A stretch of DNA of 42,435 nucleotides from Methylobrevis pamukkalensis (GTDB lineage Bacteria; Pseudomonadota; Alphaproteobacteria; Rhizobiales; Pleomorphomonadaceae). The DNA lies in NCBI RefSeq assembly GCF_001720135.1, contig NZ_MCRJ01000023.1, forward strand, positions 1-42,435, given 5' to 3'. The notes below the pieces were generated by a model that was given only the letters and a program-made list of their open reading frames with translations, was not told the DNA's origin and did no database searches. Shown piece after piece: positions 9,337 through 17,810 of the stretch (within the stretch, counting starts at the first letter, position 1; every line of letters begins with the position of its first letter). Made by a program: the position numbers and the translations under genes.

Positions 9337-10341
9337 ATGCAGATCGGCATCATCGGACTTGGACGCATGGGGGGCAACATCGCCCGCAGGCTGATGCGGG
9401 GCGGCCATGAGCCGGTGGTCTACGACCGCAATGTCAGCGCGACGGCGGCGGTCGTCACGGATGGCGCGATCGGCGCCGAGGGCCTTGCCGACATGGTCGC
9501 GCGGCTGGCCAAGCCCCGCGCCGTGTGGGTCATGCTGCCGGCCGGCGAGATCACCGAGCAGACGGTCATCGATCTTGCCGAGCTGCTGGAGCCGGGCGAC
9601 ATCATCATCGACGGCGGCAACAGCTTCTACAAGGACGACATCCGCCGCGCGCGGACGCTGGCGGCCAGGGGCCTGCACTATGTCGATGTCGGCACCTCCG
9701 GCGGCGTCTGGGGTCTGGAGCGCGGCTACTGCATGATGATCGGCGGCGAGGCCGACGTGTTCGCGCATCTGTCGCCGATCTTCGAGGCGCTGGCGCCCGG
9801 ATACGGCGCGATCGAGCGCACGCGCGGCCGGGAGGACACCCACGTCACCCGCGGCTATGTCCATGCCGGCCCGGCCGGCGCCGGCCATTTCGTCAAGATG
9901 ATCCACAACGGCATCGAATATGGCCTGATGCAGGCCTATGCCGAGGGCTTCGACATCCTCTATCGCAAGAACAACGAGTCCCTGCCGGAAGACGAGCGCT
10001 ACGACCTCGACATCGGCGACATCGCCGAGGTCTGGCGGCGCGGCAGCGTGGTGTCCTCGTGGCTGCTCGACCTCATCGCCGAGGCGCTCGCCCGCGACGA
10101 GGACCTGAAGAGCTTCAGCGGCCAGGTGGCCGACAGCGGCGAGGGCCGCTGGACGATCGAGGCCGCCATCGAGGAAGCCGTGCCGGCGCCGGTGCTCGCT
10201 GCCTCGCTGTTCGCGCGTTTCCGCTCGCGCACCGACCACGCCTATGCGGACCGTCTGCTCTCGGCGATGCGCTTCGGCTTCGGCGGGCATGTCGAGGGCG
10301 GGCATGTGGAGGTGACGTTGCCTCAGGAGGCGTCGCGGTAG
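9337..10341 (+). CDS. gnd: 6-phosphogluconate dehydrogenase (decarboxylating), short NAD-type
   Basis: The enzyme oxidises and decarboxylates 6-phosphogluconate to ribulose 5-phosphate in the cytoplasm. At 334 residues it belongs to the short GndA/YqeC-type class, generally NAD-dependent, rather than the 470-residue NADP class. Residues 1-14 show the Rossmann motif [47 protein letters not shown] and [18 protein letters not shown] contain the substrate and catalytic residues, including the Lys and Asn of KMIHNG. The frame is open 28 codons further up but MQIGIIGLG is the natural start. The 3' end overlaps the convergent DUF447 gene by 19 bases. Lying next to the C1 island, it could feed a pentose phosphate route, but this is inference. 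Confidence 0.93.
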   Translation: MQIGIIGLGRMGGNIARRLMRGGHEPVVYDRNVSATAAVVTDGAIGAEGLADMVARLAKPRAVWVMLPAGEITEQTVIDLAELLEPGDIIIDGGNSFYKDDIRRARTLAARGLHYVDVGTSGGVWGLERGYCMMIGGEADVFAHLSPIFEALAPGYGAIERTRGREDTHVTRGYVHAGPAGAGHFVKMIHNGIEYGLMQAYAEGFDILYRKNNESLPEDERYDLDIGDIAEVWRRGSVVSSWLLDLIAEALARDEDLKSFSGQVADSGEGRWTIEAAIEEAVPAPVLAASLFARFRSRTDHAYADRLLSAMRFGFGGHVEGGHVEVTLPQEASR

Positions 10342-10889
10342 AATCCATCGATCTTTTCGGCGATCCAGTCCCAGGCCTCGCGTTCCGCGGGGCCTGCGGT
10401 CTTTTCCACCGCGGTCCGGTGCAGCGCCATCTCGGTCTCGATCTTCGCGCGCGGCAGCATGGTGAGCCGCGTGGAGAGGATCGCCGCCTCCAGCACCGCC
10501 GCCTGCGCCCGGTTGTAGCCGAGGAAGGGCCGGTGCGCGGCCTGATGCACGACCCGGCAGCGGAAGGCAGGGCGAACCTCGTCGTCGGTGAAGCTGGCGA
10601 CTTCCAGTTCCATGTGGCCGAAACAGTCGGCCAGACGCACGCCGTCCACCCGGTCGGCGGCAACGCTTGCAAAGTCGGTGCGCCCGGTCAGGAAGCCGGC
10701 AAGGATCCGTACGTCGGCAGGCGCCGAGACAACCGCAAAGGGATGCCGCTGCAGATTGCCGATCGCCGGCGAGGGGCGGAACGGCAGGAACAGCCAGTCG
10801 TCGCCGTCGCGGTGCAGGCCGTAGGGGCGGATGTGGAAGCTGCCGTCGGCATTCTTGGTGGCGACGATGGTCTCGAGGACGAAGGGCAT
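10323..10889 (-). CDS. DUF447 domain protein of the H4MPT cluster
   Basis: This 188-residue DUF447 protein is a family shared by methanogenic archaea and H4MPT-using bacteria. It resembles flavin-binding split-barrel proteins: [21 protein letters not shown] near the N-terminus, then [15 protein letters not shown]. The C-terminal half is helical ([23 protein letters not shown] in parts) and ends [16 protein letters not shown]. No biochemical function is established to my knowledge. It is the last gene of the long minus-strand run; its ATG overlaps the DUF6513 stop by one base (TGATG), so translation is probably coupled. A role in H4MPT or methylofuran synthesis or reduction is inferred from context. 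Its 3' end overlaps gnd by 19 bases. Confidence 0.85.
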   Translation of the reverse strand: MPFVLETIVATKNADGSFHIRPYGLHRDGDDWLFLPFRPSPAIGNLQRHPFAVVSAPADVRILAGFLTGRTDFASVAADRVDGVRLADCFGHMELEVASFTDDEVRPAFRCRVVHQAAHRPFLGYNRAQAAVLEAAILSTRLTMLPRAKIETEMALHRTAVEKTAGPAEREAWDWIAEKIDGFYRDAS

Positions 10890-12363
10890 CAGTCGTCCGC
10901 CTTCCTGTCCACTGGCGCCTCGTCAGGTCCGCGCACGATCTCCTCCAGCTCCGCGTCCTTGCGCTGCTTGCCCTTCAGGGTGTGGCCGGCCTCCTGGAGG
11001 CGGGTCGTGTCCTCCGTGCGCTTGTCGGCGGCGGCCCCCCAGTCGAGCGGGTTGTCCTGCGCATAGCGCTTGCCGAGGGCGAAGGCGATCTCGGCGCGGG
11101 CGAGTTCCGCCCCGAGGTAGAAGGCATGGCCGCCGTCGGTCTCGACGCCGAGGTCGGGAAAGAAGTCGAAGGCGTCGGTGTGCACGAGATGGCGGTCGCG
11201 GTTGTAGACGTGGATGCCGTCCTCGACCACTTCGATGCGGTAGTTCGGATCGCGCACCTCGCCGGCCGCCGTGCGCACGCCCTCCGGGGTGTTGGCATAG
11301 GGCGCGCGCTCGTGGAGCGAGGCGAGGGCGCCGCTGTAGCCCTTCGGCAGCGCGTGATCGCGCCTGGCCGCGAACATGATCCGCCGCGCCGCGTCATGCT
11401 CCTCGATGGTCCGGCGGGTGTGGGGACTGACCTGCACCACGAGCACGTTGCCGATCGAGAGTTCCGAGCAGACGCCGAGCAGCATCGCGGTGATTCCCGA
11501 CGTGTCGGCCTCGGTGAGTTCGGTGAGATTGCCCGTCCCCATCAGCATCCGAGCCTCCGGGACCTTGCGCGAAACGCGTGGTAGCGCGCCAGCGAGGCGG
11601 TAAAGCCGAAGTGGATCGGGTCGAGAATCGGGTCGGCGAGATAGGGCAGGCCCCAGTCGTCCATCTGCGCGGCCGCGCGGAACAGCGAGTCGAGATCGCC
11701 CTGGCGGAGCGGCACCAGCACCGGCACCACGGCCGGGAATTCGCGGGCGAGCGGCAGCGTTTCCTCATTGAGGCTGAGCAGGAAGTCGCAGCCGGCCTCG
11801 GCGCCGGTGCGCAACTCGTCCACGTTGAACGAATCGACGCTGACCCGGAAGCCCTCGGCCTTCAGCGCCCGCACGGTCTCGCCAAGATGTGGAAACGGCG
11901 TGTCGGGCAGGCCGCCGATGTCGATCACGTCGGCGCCGGCCGCCCGCAGCCGGTGGGCCTTGGCCACGGTCTCGGCGACGGACAGTTCCGAGGCTTCCGT
12001 GATTTCGGCGAAGATGTTGAGGTCGTGGCGCGACAGGTCCGGCGGGCGCATGCCCCGGCCGAAGTAGCGCGGCAGGTCGACGATCTCGTCGGGTCCGCGT
12101 TCGACGGGGACCGCGAAATGCTCGGACAGCGCCGCAAGATCGGCGCGGCAGCGGCCGGGCAGGACGACGCGGGTGATGCCTTCGGGCAGCGCAACGCGGC
12201 GGCGGATGATCTTCTCGGTCATCAGCGCCGCGACCTTCACGCCGACCTCGACAATCGTCCAGTCGAAGGCGTCGCGGCCGATCTCTTCCATGGTGCGGGC
12301 AAGCCGGGCCTCGGCCAGCTGGCCGGTGAGGAGGGCGATGTGTTCGCGCCTCGCCTCTGTCAT
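10889..12363 (-). CDS. Dihydropteroate synthase-like protein (DUF6513, archaeal MJ0107-type), frameshifted in this sequence
   Basis: The family is related to dihydropteroate synthase and occurs with H4MPT pathways. The N-terminal part, read from ATG 12363, is MTEARREHIALLTGQLAE, then HDLNIFAEITEAS, DVIDIGGLPDTPFPHLG and FRVSVDSFN, matching TIM-barrel strands of the DHPS fold. The frame stops at 11542 right after RYHAFRARS. The continuation lies in another frame as MLMGTGNLTELTEADTSG, which is the expected next strand. One missing T in TCCCGGAGG at about 11560-11563 (plus-strand A) explains the split and yields a 491-residue protein. It probably joins the pterin pyrophosphate to the beta-RFAP-derived arm or acts in a related step; that is inference. 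The start overlaps the afpA stop (ATGA). Confidence 0.85.
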
Positions 12364-12920
12364 GCCACCGCCTCGCCGATCTCGGCCATGCGGGCAAACA
12401 GCGCCTCTTCCAGTTCCGGCAGCGTCTCGACGACGGTGGTGTAGCTGAAGGCCTTCAGCTTCTCGGTGTTCTCGAGATCGACGGGCCGCGGATAGACCTT
12501 GAACCACCCCGACGGCGCCTCGGTGTCCATGATCGGCCGGGTGTCGCAGGCAAACACGATCGCCGGCACCCGCTGCTTGCCGGCCTGGGCGAAGACGTTG
12601 GTCGGCAGGGTGTCGGAGATCCCGACCACGCATTTGGCGACCGTGTTCGAGGTCGCCGGGCCGAGAATCAGCGTGTGATAGTGGCCCTTGTAGAAGTTGC
12701 CGACCGGCGGCGCGCTGGCGGCACCGTCGCGGAAGATGCGGGTGCCCTCCTGCATGCCGGAGAGGTCCTTGCCATACTGGCGCAGCACCTCGTCGGCAGC
12801 CTTGCTGAGGAAGATGTCGAGCTTCGGCATCCGCCGCATCAGGTCGATCGTCTCCTGCACATAGTGGCCCGAGCCGGTGAGCGCCCAGCCGAGCCGCGGA
12901 AGGGGAGCGCGGGTGGTCAT
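12360..12920 (-). CDS. afpA: Archaeoflavoprotein AfpA / dihydromethanopterin reductase (DmrB/DmrX) type
   Basis: The 186-residue protein belongs to the flavoprotein (PPC decarboxylase-like) fold. The N-terminus LGWALTGSGHYVQETIDLM is the FMN-binding start, with FLSKAADEVLRQYG next, and ILGPATSNTVAKCVVGISDTLP holds the phosphate-binding SNT segment. Proteins of this type reduce dihydromethanopterin to H4MPT in Methanosarcina (DmrX) and Burkholderia (DmrB). No DHFR-like DmrA gene is in this window, so this gene is the best candidate for the last reduction of H4MPT synthesis here. The four-base ATGA overlaps on both sides (with the kinase upstream and DUF6513 downstream) mark it as part of one operon. 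Confidence 0.85.
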   Translation of the reverse strand: MTTRAPLPRLGWALTGSGHYVQETIDLMRRMPKLDIFLSKAADEVLRQYGKDLSGMQEGTRIFRDGAASAPPVGNFYKGHYHTLILGPATSNTVAKCVVGISDTLPTNVFAQAGKQRVPAIVFACDTRPIMDTEAPSGWFKVYPRPVDLENTEKLKAFSYTTVVETLPELEEALFARMAEIGEAVA

Positions 12921-13525
12921 GCGGCGAGGTCTCCGGCCGGCAGGAAAGCCGAAAGGCGGTCGTAGTCGGCCGGGCCCACGAAGCGGACGGTGCCGGAAAA
13001 GGCCGAGGCGTGGAGGGCGAAATCCGCGTCGACATAACCGGCGCGGCCAAGAGCCGCGAAATCGGCACCGGCCGGCGGTTCGGCGGACTTGACGAGGATG
13101 AGGTCGGTCGCGGCGACGTCGCGGGCGAGCACGGCACCGAGGCTGTCGCTGGTGACGGACCAGCCGGCGGCGATCTCCGGCCGGTCGAGGAAGCAGCCGA
13201 GCCCGCCCCAGACCGGCGTCAGGCCGCGGCGAATCATCCGCAGCGCGGCCTCCGCGGCGCTTACGGCCCGGCAGTCCGGGTAGAGGTTCTCGAGAATTTC
13301 GGCGCTGCGGGCCATCGCGTCGATCGCAAGCCGGTGGGCGAGGGCATCGGAGAAGCCGAGGTCGGTCTGGGCGACGCGCACCGCGTCCGCAAGCCGGCCG
13401 CCGCCTGCGAGAAGAATCACCGACCGTCCGGCGAGTGCGCCGACGAGGCGGTCGAGGTCGGCGCGGCGCTCGAAGACGCTGCCGCCGATCTTCACGACGG
13501 CAAGGGGAGCCGGACGGCTGCGCAT
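12917..13525 (-). CDS. Amino acid kinase family protein, probable furan phosphate kinase (MfnE-like)
   Basis: The 202-residue protein has an amino acid kinase fold: VVKIGGSVF at residues 10-18, VILLAGGGRLADAVR for phosphate binding and WSVTSDSLGAVLARD near residue 120-135. In Methanocaldococcus MfnE, of this family, phosphorylates aminomethylfuran-methyl phosphate during methanofuran synthesis. Its partner MfnB lies immediately upstream, two bases away, which supports the same job for the bacterial methylofuran. Its stop overlaps the afpA start by four bases. The family is certain; the exact substrate is inferred from context. Confidence 0.83.
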   Translation of the reverse strand: MRSRPAPLAVVKIGGSVFERRADLDRLVGALAGRSVILLAGGGRLADAVRVAQTDLGFSDALAHRLAIDAMARSAEILENLYPDCRAVSAAEAALRMIRRGLTPVWGGLGCFLDRPEIAAGWSVTSDSLGAVLARDVAATDLILVKSAEPPAGADFAALGRAGYVDADFALHASAFSGTVRFVGPADYDRLSAFLPAGDLAA

Positions 13526-13527
13526 GG

Positions 13528-14223
13528 TCAGCCGGCCTGCGCGGCGCAGGGCATGGCGCGCAGGCGGGCCGCGGCCATGCGGACGAGATCAGGATCGAGC
13601 GCGGAGGTGCGCCGTCCGCCGCGGCAGACGCCGCCGCGCATGCCGACGAGGTCCGGCCCGAAGCCGGCCACGGCCGGCAGGTCGGCGATGCGGACCGAGC
13701 CGGCAAGGCCGCTGATCAGGCCGCAGGTCCGTGCCGTGGAGACGAAGCCGAAGATGCGCATGGTCGACAGATGGCTGAGCAGCCCAGCGGACTTGCCCGA
13801 CGTGTCGAGCATCACGCCGTGGAATCCCGCCTCGGCCAGCACCGGCACGAGGCCGAAATCCGGGACGAGGTCGGCAAACAGCACGGCGACGAGCTTCGTG
13901 CGCGTGCCAAGCAGGCGACCGGCGGCGCGGATGACGCGGGCATCGGCAAGGTCCGGAACGAAGCCGATCTTGACCATGTCGACGCCGGTGGCGGCCATCG
14001 CCTCGGCGCTGTCGAGCAGCGTCTCGGCCCGGAGGTGGTCGCCGCAGACGGCGGTGACGGTGGCCCGGCCATCGACGGCGGCGACGATCTCGGCGACCGT
14101 CGCCGGGGTCAGCGCGCCGAGCGCGCCGGCGGCCGGATCCTTGGCGTCGATCAGGTCGGCGCCGGCCTCGACCGCGAGGTGGGCCTCCTCTGCATTGGTG
14201 ACGCTGACCAGCAGGAGTGTCAT
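13528..14223 (-). CDS. mfnB: (5-formylfuran-3-yl)methyl phosphate synthase family (MfnB, DUF556, orf7)
   Basis: MfnB makes the furan ring of methanofuran or methylofuran from two molecules of glyceraldehyde 3-phosphate. The 231-residue TIM-barrel protein has the family pattern LLVSVTNAEEAHLAVEAGADLIDAKDP (two contiguous parts), with the Lys of AKDP as the Schiff-base lysine, DMVKIGFV holding a second Lys, and ends with DLVGMRGGVCRGGRR. Methylotrophs call it orf7, needed for growth on C1 compounds. The start ATG at 14223 overlaps the folK stop (ATGA) and the kinase gene begins two bases after its stop. Confidence 0.92.
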   Translation of the reverse strand: MTLLLVSVTNAEEAHLAVEAGADLIDAKDPAAGALGALTPATVAEIVAAVDGRATVTAVCGDHLRAETLLDSAEAMAATGVDMVKIGFVPDLADARVIRAAGRLLGTRTKLVAVLFADLVPDFGLVPVLAEAGFHGVMLDTSGKSAGLLSHLSTMRIFGFVSTARTCGLISGLAGSVRIADLPAVAGFGPDLVGMRGGVCRGGRRTSALDPDLVRMAAARLRAMPCAAQAG

Positions 14224-14710
14224 GGCCGCGGCTCCAGCCGCACGATGCCCGACGAATCCATGGCCGCCGCGGCCTCGGCCACGCGCACGCCGCGCACGAC
14301 CAGATCGGGCGCGATCTCGGCCAGCGGCACCAGCACGAAGGCGCGGTCGAGCATGTAGGGGTGGGGCACGTTCAGCGCCGGGAAGGACGGATCCTCGATC
14401 ACCTCGTCCTCGTAGGCGAGCAGGTCGATGTCGATGACGCGCGGGCCCCACTTCTCGATCCGGATGCGGCCCAGTTCGCGCTCGGTGTCGAGACAGAGCG
14501 CGAGCAGGCCCTTCGGCGTCAGGTCGGTCTCGACCAGCGCGCAGGCGTTGACATAGGGCGGCTGGTCGAGCTTGCCCCACGGAGGGGTCTCGTAGTCGGA
14601 CGAACGGGTGACGACGGTGACGCCGGCGTCCGCCAGCATGTCGAGGGCCGCCGCGATCGCGCGCGGGCATCGCCGAGATTGCCGCCGAGACCGAGATAGG
14701 CCTTAGCCAT
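14220..14710 (-). CDS. folK: 6-hydroxymethyl-7,8-dihydropterin pyrophosphokinase, frameshifted in this sequence
   Basis: FolK activates hydroxymethyldihydropterin with ATP, making the precursor for both folate and H4MPT. It starts MAKAYLGLGGNLGDARA at 14710. The frame breaks at about 14658-14664 and continues in another frame as MLADAGVTVVTRSSDYETPPWG, then RIRIEKWGPRVIDIDLLAYED, the FolK signature. Adding one G in the GCGCGCG tract gives continuous ARAAIAAALDMLADAG and a normal 163-residue protein. The break looks like a sequencing error. It overlaps folB by eight bases upstream and mfnB by four bases downstream. Confidence 0.9.
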
Positions 14711-15071
14711 GACGGAACCTCTCGATTTCGACCGCGACGCTGTCCAGCGCATAGGGAACGGGAGCGGACGGCTTTTCCACGCGCACGACCATGGAGTCGA
14801 TCGCAGCAAAGCGACCAAGACACTCGGCCGCGATCGCCTCGGCCAGCGCCTCGATCATCTCGAAGCGGCGGGCGGTCGCGATGTCGTGGGCAATGGCGGC
14901 GAGATCGGCGTAGCTGACGGTGCTGGCGAAATCATCGCCGCGACCGGCCGGCGACAGGTCCATGCGCACCTCGACCGAGATGTAGAAGCGCTGGCCGAGC
15001 ACCGCCTCTTCGGGCAGCAGCCCGTGATGGCCGAAGACCGCAAGGCGGGTGAGGAAGATGCGGTCGGTCAT
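14703..15071 (-). CDS. folB: Dihydroneopterin aldolase
   Basis: FolB cleaves dihydroneopterin to 6-hydroxymethyl-7,8-dihydropterin and glycolaldehyde. The 122-residue protein has the expected VFGHHGLLPEEAVLGQRF, with the conserved Glu of the active site, VSYADLAAIAHDIA and the RFEMIEALAEAIA helix, then VRVEKPSAPVP with the catalytic Lys and Pro turn. Its start overlaps the folP stop by four bases (ATGA) and its end overlaps folK by eight, so folP-folB-folK form a coupled block. Confidence 0.95.
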   Translation of the reverse strand: MTDRIFLTRLAVFGHHGLLPEEAVLGQRFYISVEVRMDLSPAGRGDDFASTVSYADLAAIAHDIATARRFEMIEALAEAIAAECLGRFAAIDSMVVRVEKPSAPVPYALDSVAVEIERFRHG

Positions 15072-15955
15072 CGGGTGCCCCCGAGGCCCGAAGTCGTGAG
15101 GCCCGACGTGCTGAGACCCGCCTTCATGATCGCCTCGGCGACCCGGGCGGCCTCCACATGGGCGCGCACGTCGTGGACACGGACGATGTCGGCGCCGAGC
15201 ATGATCGCCGCGACGTTGGAGGCGATGGTACCGTAGAGGCGGTCCTTCGGCTCCAGCTTGTGGTCGGCGAGGATGCCGAGCAGCGATTTCCGCGAGGTGC
15301 CGATCAGGATCGGAAAGCCGAGCGTGCGGATCTCCGGCAGACGGCCGACAGCCTGGAGATGCTGGGGAAAGGTCTTCCCGAAGCCCACGCCGGGGTCGAG
15401 GATGATGTGCCGCTCCGGAATGCCAGCCTTCAGCGCGATCTCGACCGAACGGGCGAAGAAGGCCTTCATGTCCTCGATGATGTCGATCGAGCCGTCGATC
15501 TCGGTGCGATTGTGCATCACGATCACCGGCGCGCCATGGGCGGCGGCGACGGCGGCAATGTCCGGATCGCGCTGCAGGCCCCAGACGTCGTTGACGATCT
15601 TCGCGCCCGCGGTCAGCGCGACGTCGGCGGTCGCGGCCTTGTAGGTGTCGATCGAGATCGGGATCGCGGTGCGGGCGGCAACGGCGCGAACGATCGGCTC
15701 GATGCGCCGGATTTCCTCATCGGCCGCCACGGCGGTGGCGCCGGGCCGGGTCGATTCGCCGCCGATGTCGATGATGTCCGCGCCCTCGGCGATCAGCACC
15801 TCGGCATGGGCCAGCGCCGTCTCGAGGCCGTCGAAGTTGCCGCCATCGGAGAACGAGTCCGGCGTGACATTCAGGATCCCCATCACCAGCGTCTTCCTGC
15901 CGAGATCGGGCAGGCAGGAAATGGGTGGGGTCTGGGCGGTATCGGCGGCGGACAT
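15068..15955 (-). CDS. folP: Dihydropteroate synthase
   Basis: FolP joins hydroxymethyldihydropterin pyrophosphate with p-aminobenzoate. The 295-residue protein has both family signatures: VMGILNVTPDSFSDGG near residue 25-40 and DIIDIGGESTRPGA near residue 60-73, and later IVNDVWGLQ, VIVMHNR and ILDPGVGFGKT, ending with RVHDVRAHVEAARVAEAI. The ATG at 15955 gives a normal short N-terminus; the frame is open 19 codons further up. It is separated from fhcC by 121 bases, so it may have its own promoter or follow by read-through. A true FolP next to a DHPS-like DUF6513 gene in one run is notable. Confidence 0.96.
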   Translation of the reverse strand: MSAADTAQTPPISCLPDLGRKTLVMGILNVTPDSFSDGGNFDGLETALAHAEVLIAEGADIIDIGGESTRPGATAVAADEEIRRIEPIVRAVAARTAIPISIDTYKAATADVALTAGAKIVNDVWGLQRDPDIAAVAAAHGAPVIVMHNRTEIDGSIDIIEDMKAFFARSVEIALKAGIPERHIILDPGVGFGKTFPQHLQAVGRLPEIRTLGFPILIGTSRKSLLGILADHKLEPKDRLYGTIASNVAAIMLGADIVRVHDVRAHVEAARVAEAIMKAGLSTSGLTTSGLGGTR

Positions 15956-16076
15956 CGGGCGGACTCGTGGTGTTAGCTGACGGAGGATAGCAAATCGTCG
16001 GCGTACCAGCACGGGCCGCCGCTGGAAAGCGGCCGCGCGGCTGGCGCCGACGAAAGAAGGGCGGTGCGGCGGGGCG

Positions 16077-16884
16077 TCATGCGGAAATCAGCAGCTCGCC
16101 CTTGCCGAGCATCGCCATGTCGCCGCGGAAGCGGCGGGCGCGTGCCGGAACGAGATGGGCCGCGCGGGCCATCTTCGTCTGGAGATGGGCGCGAAGCAGG
16201 CCGAGGAACGGCAGTTCGTACATCCCGGCCTCGACGAAGGTGGACGAGGGGATGTCGCCGCTGGTGGCGATCATCGTGCCGCGCCGCATCAGGAAGCCGG
16301 CGTTTGCGCCGAAGGAGGGGGCGAGCAGCGTGCCGCCGCTCATCCGCGCGCCGGCGGTGGGGCCGGTGCCGCCGAGGATGGCGATGGTGCCGCGGCGCAT
16401 GCGGTCGCCGGCCGAGGCGCCGGCCGTGCCGCCGACGAGAACGAGGCCGCCGGCCATGCCCGCCATCGCGCCGGGCCGCGCGCCACCGAGGCAGTCGCCC
16501 CGCGTCACCATCGATCGCGATGGCGCCGTGGACGAGGCCGGAGGCGGCATAGGGCCCGAGTGCCGAGCCGGTGACGGCAATGGTGCCGCCGGTCATGCCG
16601 GCGCCGAGAAAGGCGCCGACGTCACCGTCGACAATGATCGCGCCGCCGGTCATGCCGGCGCCGAGGGAGTCGAAGCGCCCCGAGCCGCCGACGAAGCGGA
16701 CCTCGGACGCGTCGCTGCCGGACACGTCGAACAGGTCGGCGACCTTCGGCGCGTGCCGGGTGGTGCCGACCGTGATCCTGCCGATGTCGGCGGCCGAGAG
16801 ACCGCCAAGGCCCGCCGGGGTCAGCGGCGACAGGTCGAGGCGCTCGGGCACGTCGCCGCGCAGGGTGAAGGTGATCGCGGCCAT
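16077..16884 (-). CDS. fhcC: Formyltransferase/hydrolase complex subunit C, frameshifted in this sequence
   Basis: FhcC is the beta-helical subunit of the Fhc complex, homologous to FwdC/FmdC and the C-terminal part of glutamate synthase. Repeats of the type GAGMTGGAI appear at about 20-residue spacing (GSGRFDSLGAGMTGG, GAFLGAGMTGG, then GARPGAMAGMAGG and GARMSGG). The frame breaks at 16498-16501 (plus-strand CCCC) between DGDAG and DCLGG. Removing one base restores 268 residues, the usual length; this is the one site where an extra base, not a loss, best explains the break. The ATG overlaps the ftr stop by one base (TGATG). Confidence 0.9.
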
Positions 16885-17810
16885 CAGAGGAGATCCTTGA
16901 GCCGGAAGTGGTGGCGCCCGAGATTGCCGCCGTAGTTGCCGGCGGAGATGCGCTGGATGCCCTTGTCGGGGCCGAACGAGGCCGCCGCGTGCATGGCGGC
17001 CTTCATCGAGGCGGCAACCGCCTCGGGGGTGAGACCGTCCATCACCAGTTCCAGCACGCAGTTGGTGTCGGGACCGAGCTCGCTGCCCGGATCGCCGCGC
17101 AGCACCGGGCAGAAGGCGTTGTTGGTGGAGGCGGGCACGCCGCCGTATTTCGAGCCGACCTTGGAGCCGGAGCGGACGATGCCGCCGGGGAAGGGCAGGA
17201 TCACGTCGTGCACGGCGGACGCTGCCTCGACGGCAGCCTCGGAGGCGACCAGCACCTCGTCGAAGCTGCGGCCGAGAATCAGGATGTTGCCGCCGCCGAC
17301 CACGCCCGAGCCCGCTTCGAGGAAACCGGTGTCATGCTCGACGAGGAACTCGCCGTCCATCACCGGAATGCGCCAGTAGCGCGTGCGGCCGAGCTTCTTG
17401 GCGATCTGGTTGCCGTCGCCGAACCAGCGCAGCGAGGCGCCGAGGTTGAGGCGCTTCGGGCTGTCGATGCCGGCAAAGCAGGCCGAGCCGGGGCTGGTCA
17501 GCACGCACTGGCCGATGCGGTTCATCAGCTGCGTGCCGAGCCCGCCGCCGTCGAAGCCGAAGATCAGGATGCGGTAGCCGGGCCGTCCGTCCGGGGTTTC
17601 CTCCGGCGGCATGTAACGGTCGATCGCGGCCTCGCAGCCGCAGGCGATCACCGAGGTGGCAAAGCCGGTCGCGGTCACGGCCGCGATCTTCGCCCACTTT
17701 TCGGTCGGCGCGGTGATGATCGCGCCGGTCGCCGCCATGTCGAAGGCTTCGGCGAAGGTGTCGTCGATCACGACGCCGTTGATGGAGAGGCCGGATTTCA
17801 CTTCAGACAT
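16884..17810 (-). CDS. fhcD: Formylmethanofuran:H4MPT formyltransferase, Fhc subunit D
   Basis: Ftr (FhcD) moves the formyl group from formyl-H4MPT to methylofuran in the direction of formate release. The 308-residue protein is full length and shows typical segments: GVVIDDTFAEAFDMAATGAI, DGRPGYRILIFGFDG, CVLTSPGSACFAGI, GNQIAKKLGRTRYWRIPVMDGE (in parts) and KVGSKYGGVPASTN. It lies between fhcA and fhcC with overlaps on both sides. Enzymes of this family are soluble and, in bacteria, work in the FhcABCD complex. Confidence 0.97.
   Translation of the reverse strand: MSEVKSGLSINGVVIDDTFAEAFDMAATGAIITAPTEKWAKIAAVTATGFATSVIACGCEAAIDRYMPPEETPDGRPGYRILIFGFDGGGLGTQLMNRIGQCVLTSPGSACFAGIDSPKRLNLGASLRWFGDGNQIAKKLGRTRYWRIPVMDGEFLVEHDTGFLEAGSGVVGGGNILILGRSFDEVLVASEAAVEAASAVHDVILPFPGGIVRSGSKVGSKYGGVPASTNNAFCPVLRGDPGSELGPDTNCVLELVMDGLTPEAVAASMKAAMHAAASFGPDKGIQRISAGNYGGNLGRHHFRLKDLL

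Noticed and set aside
16018..16033. Six-base-pair hairpin with GGAA loop between fhcC and folP
   Set aside because: The stem is short and has no U tract; stems this small are expected by chance in this composition.
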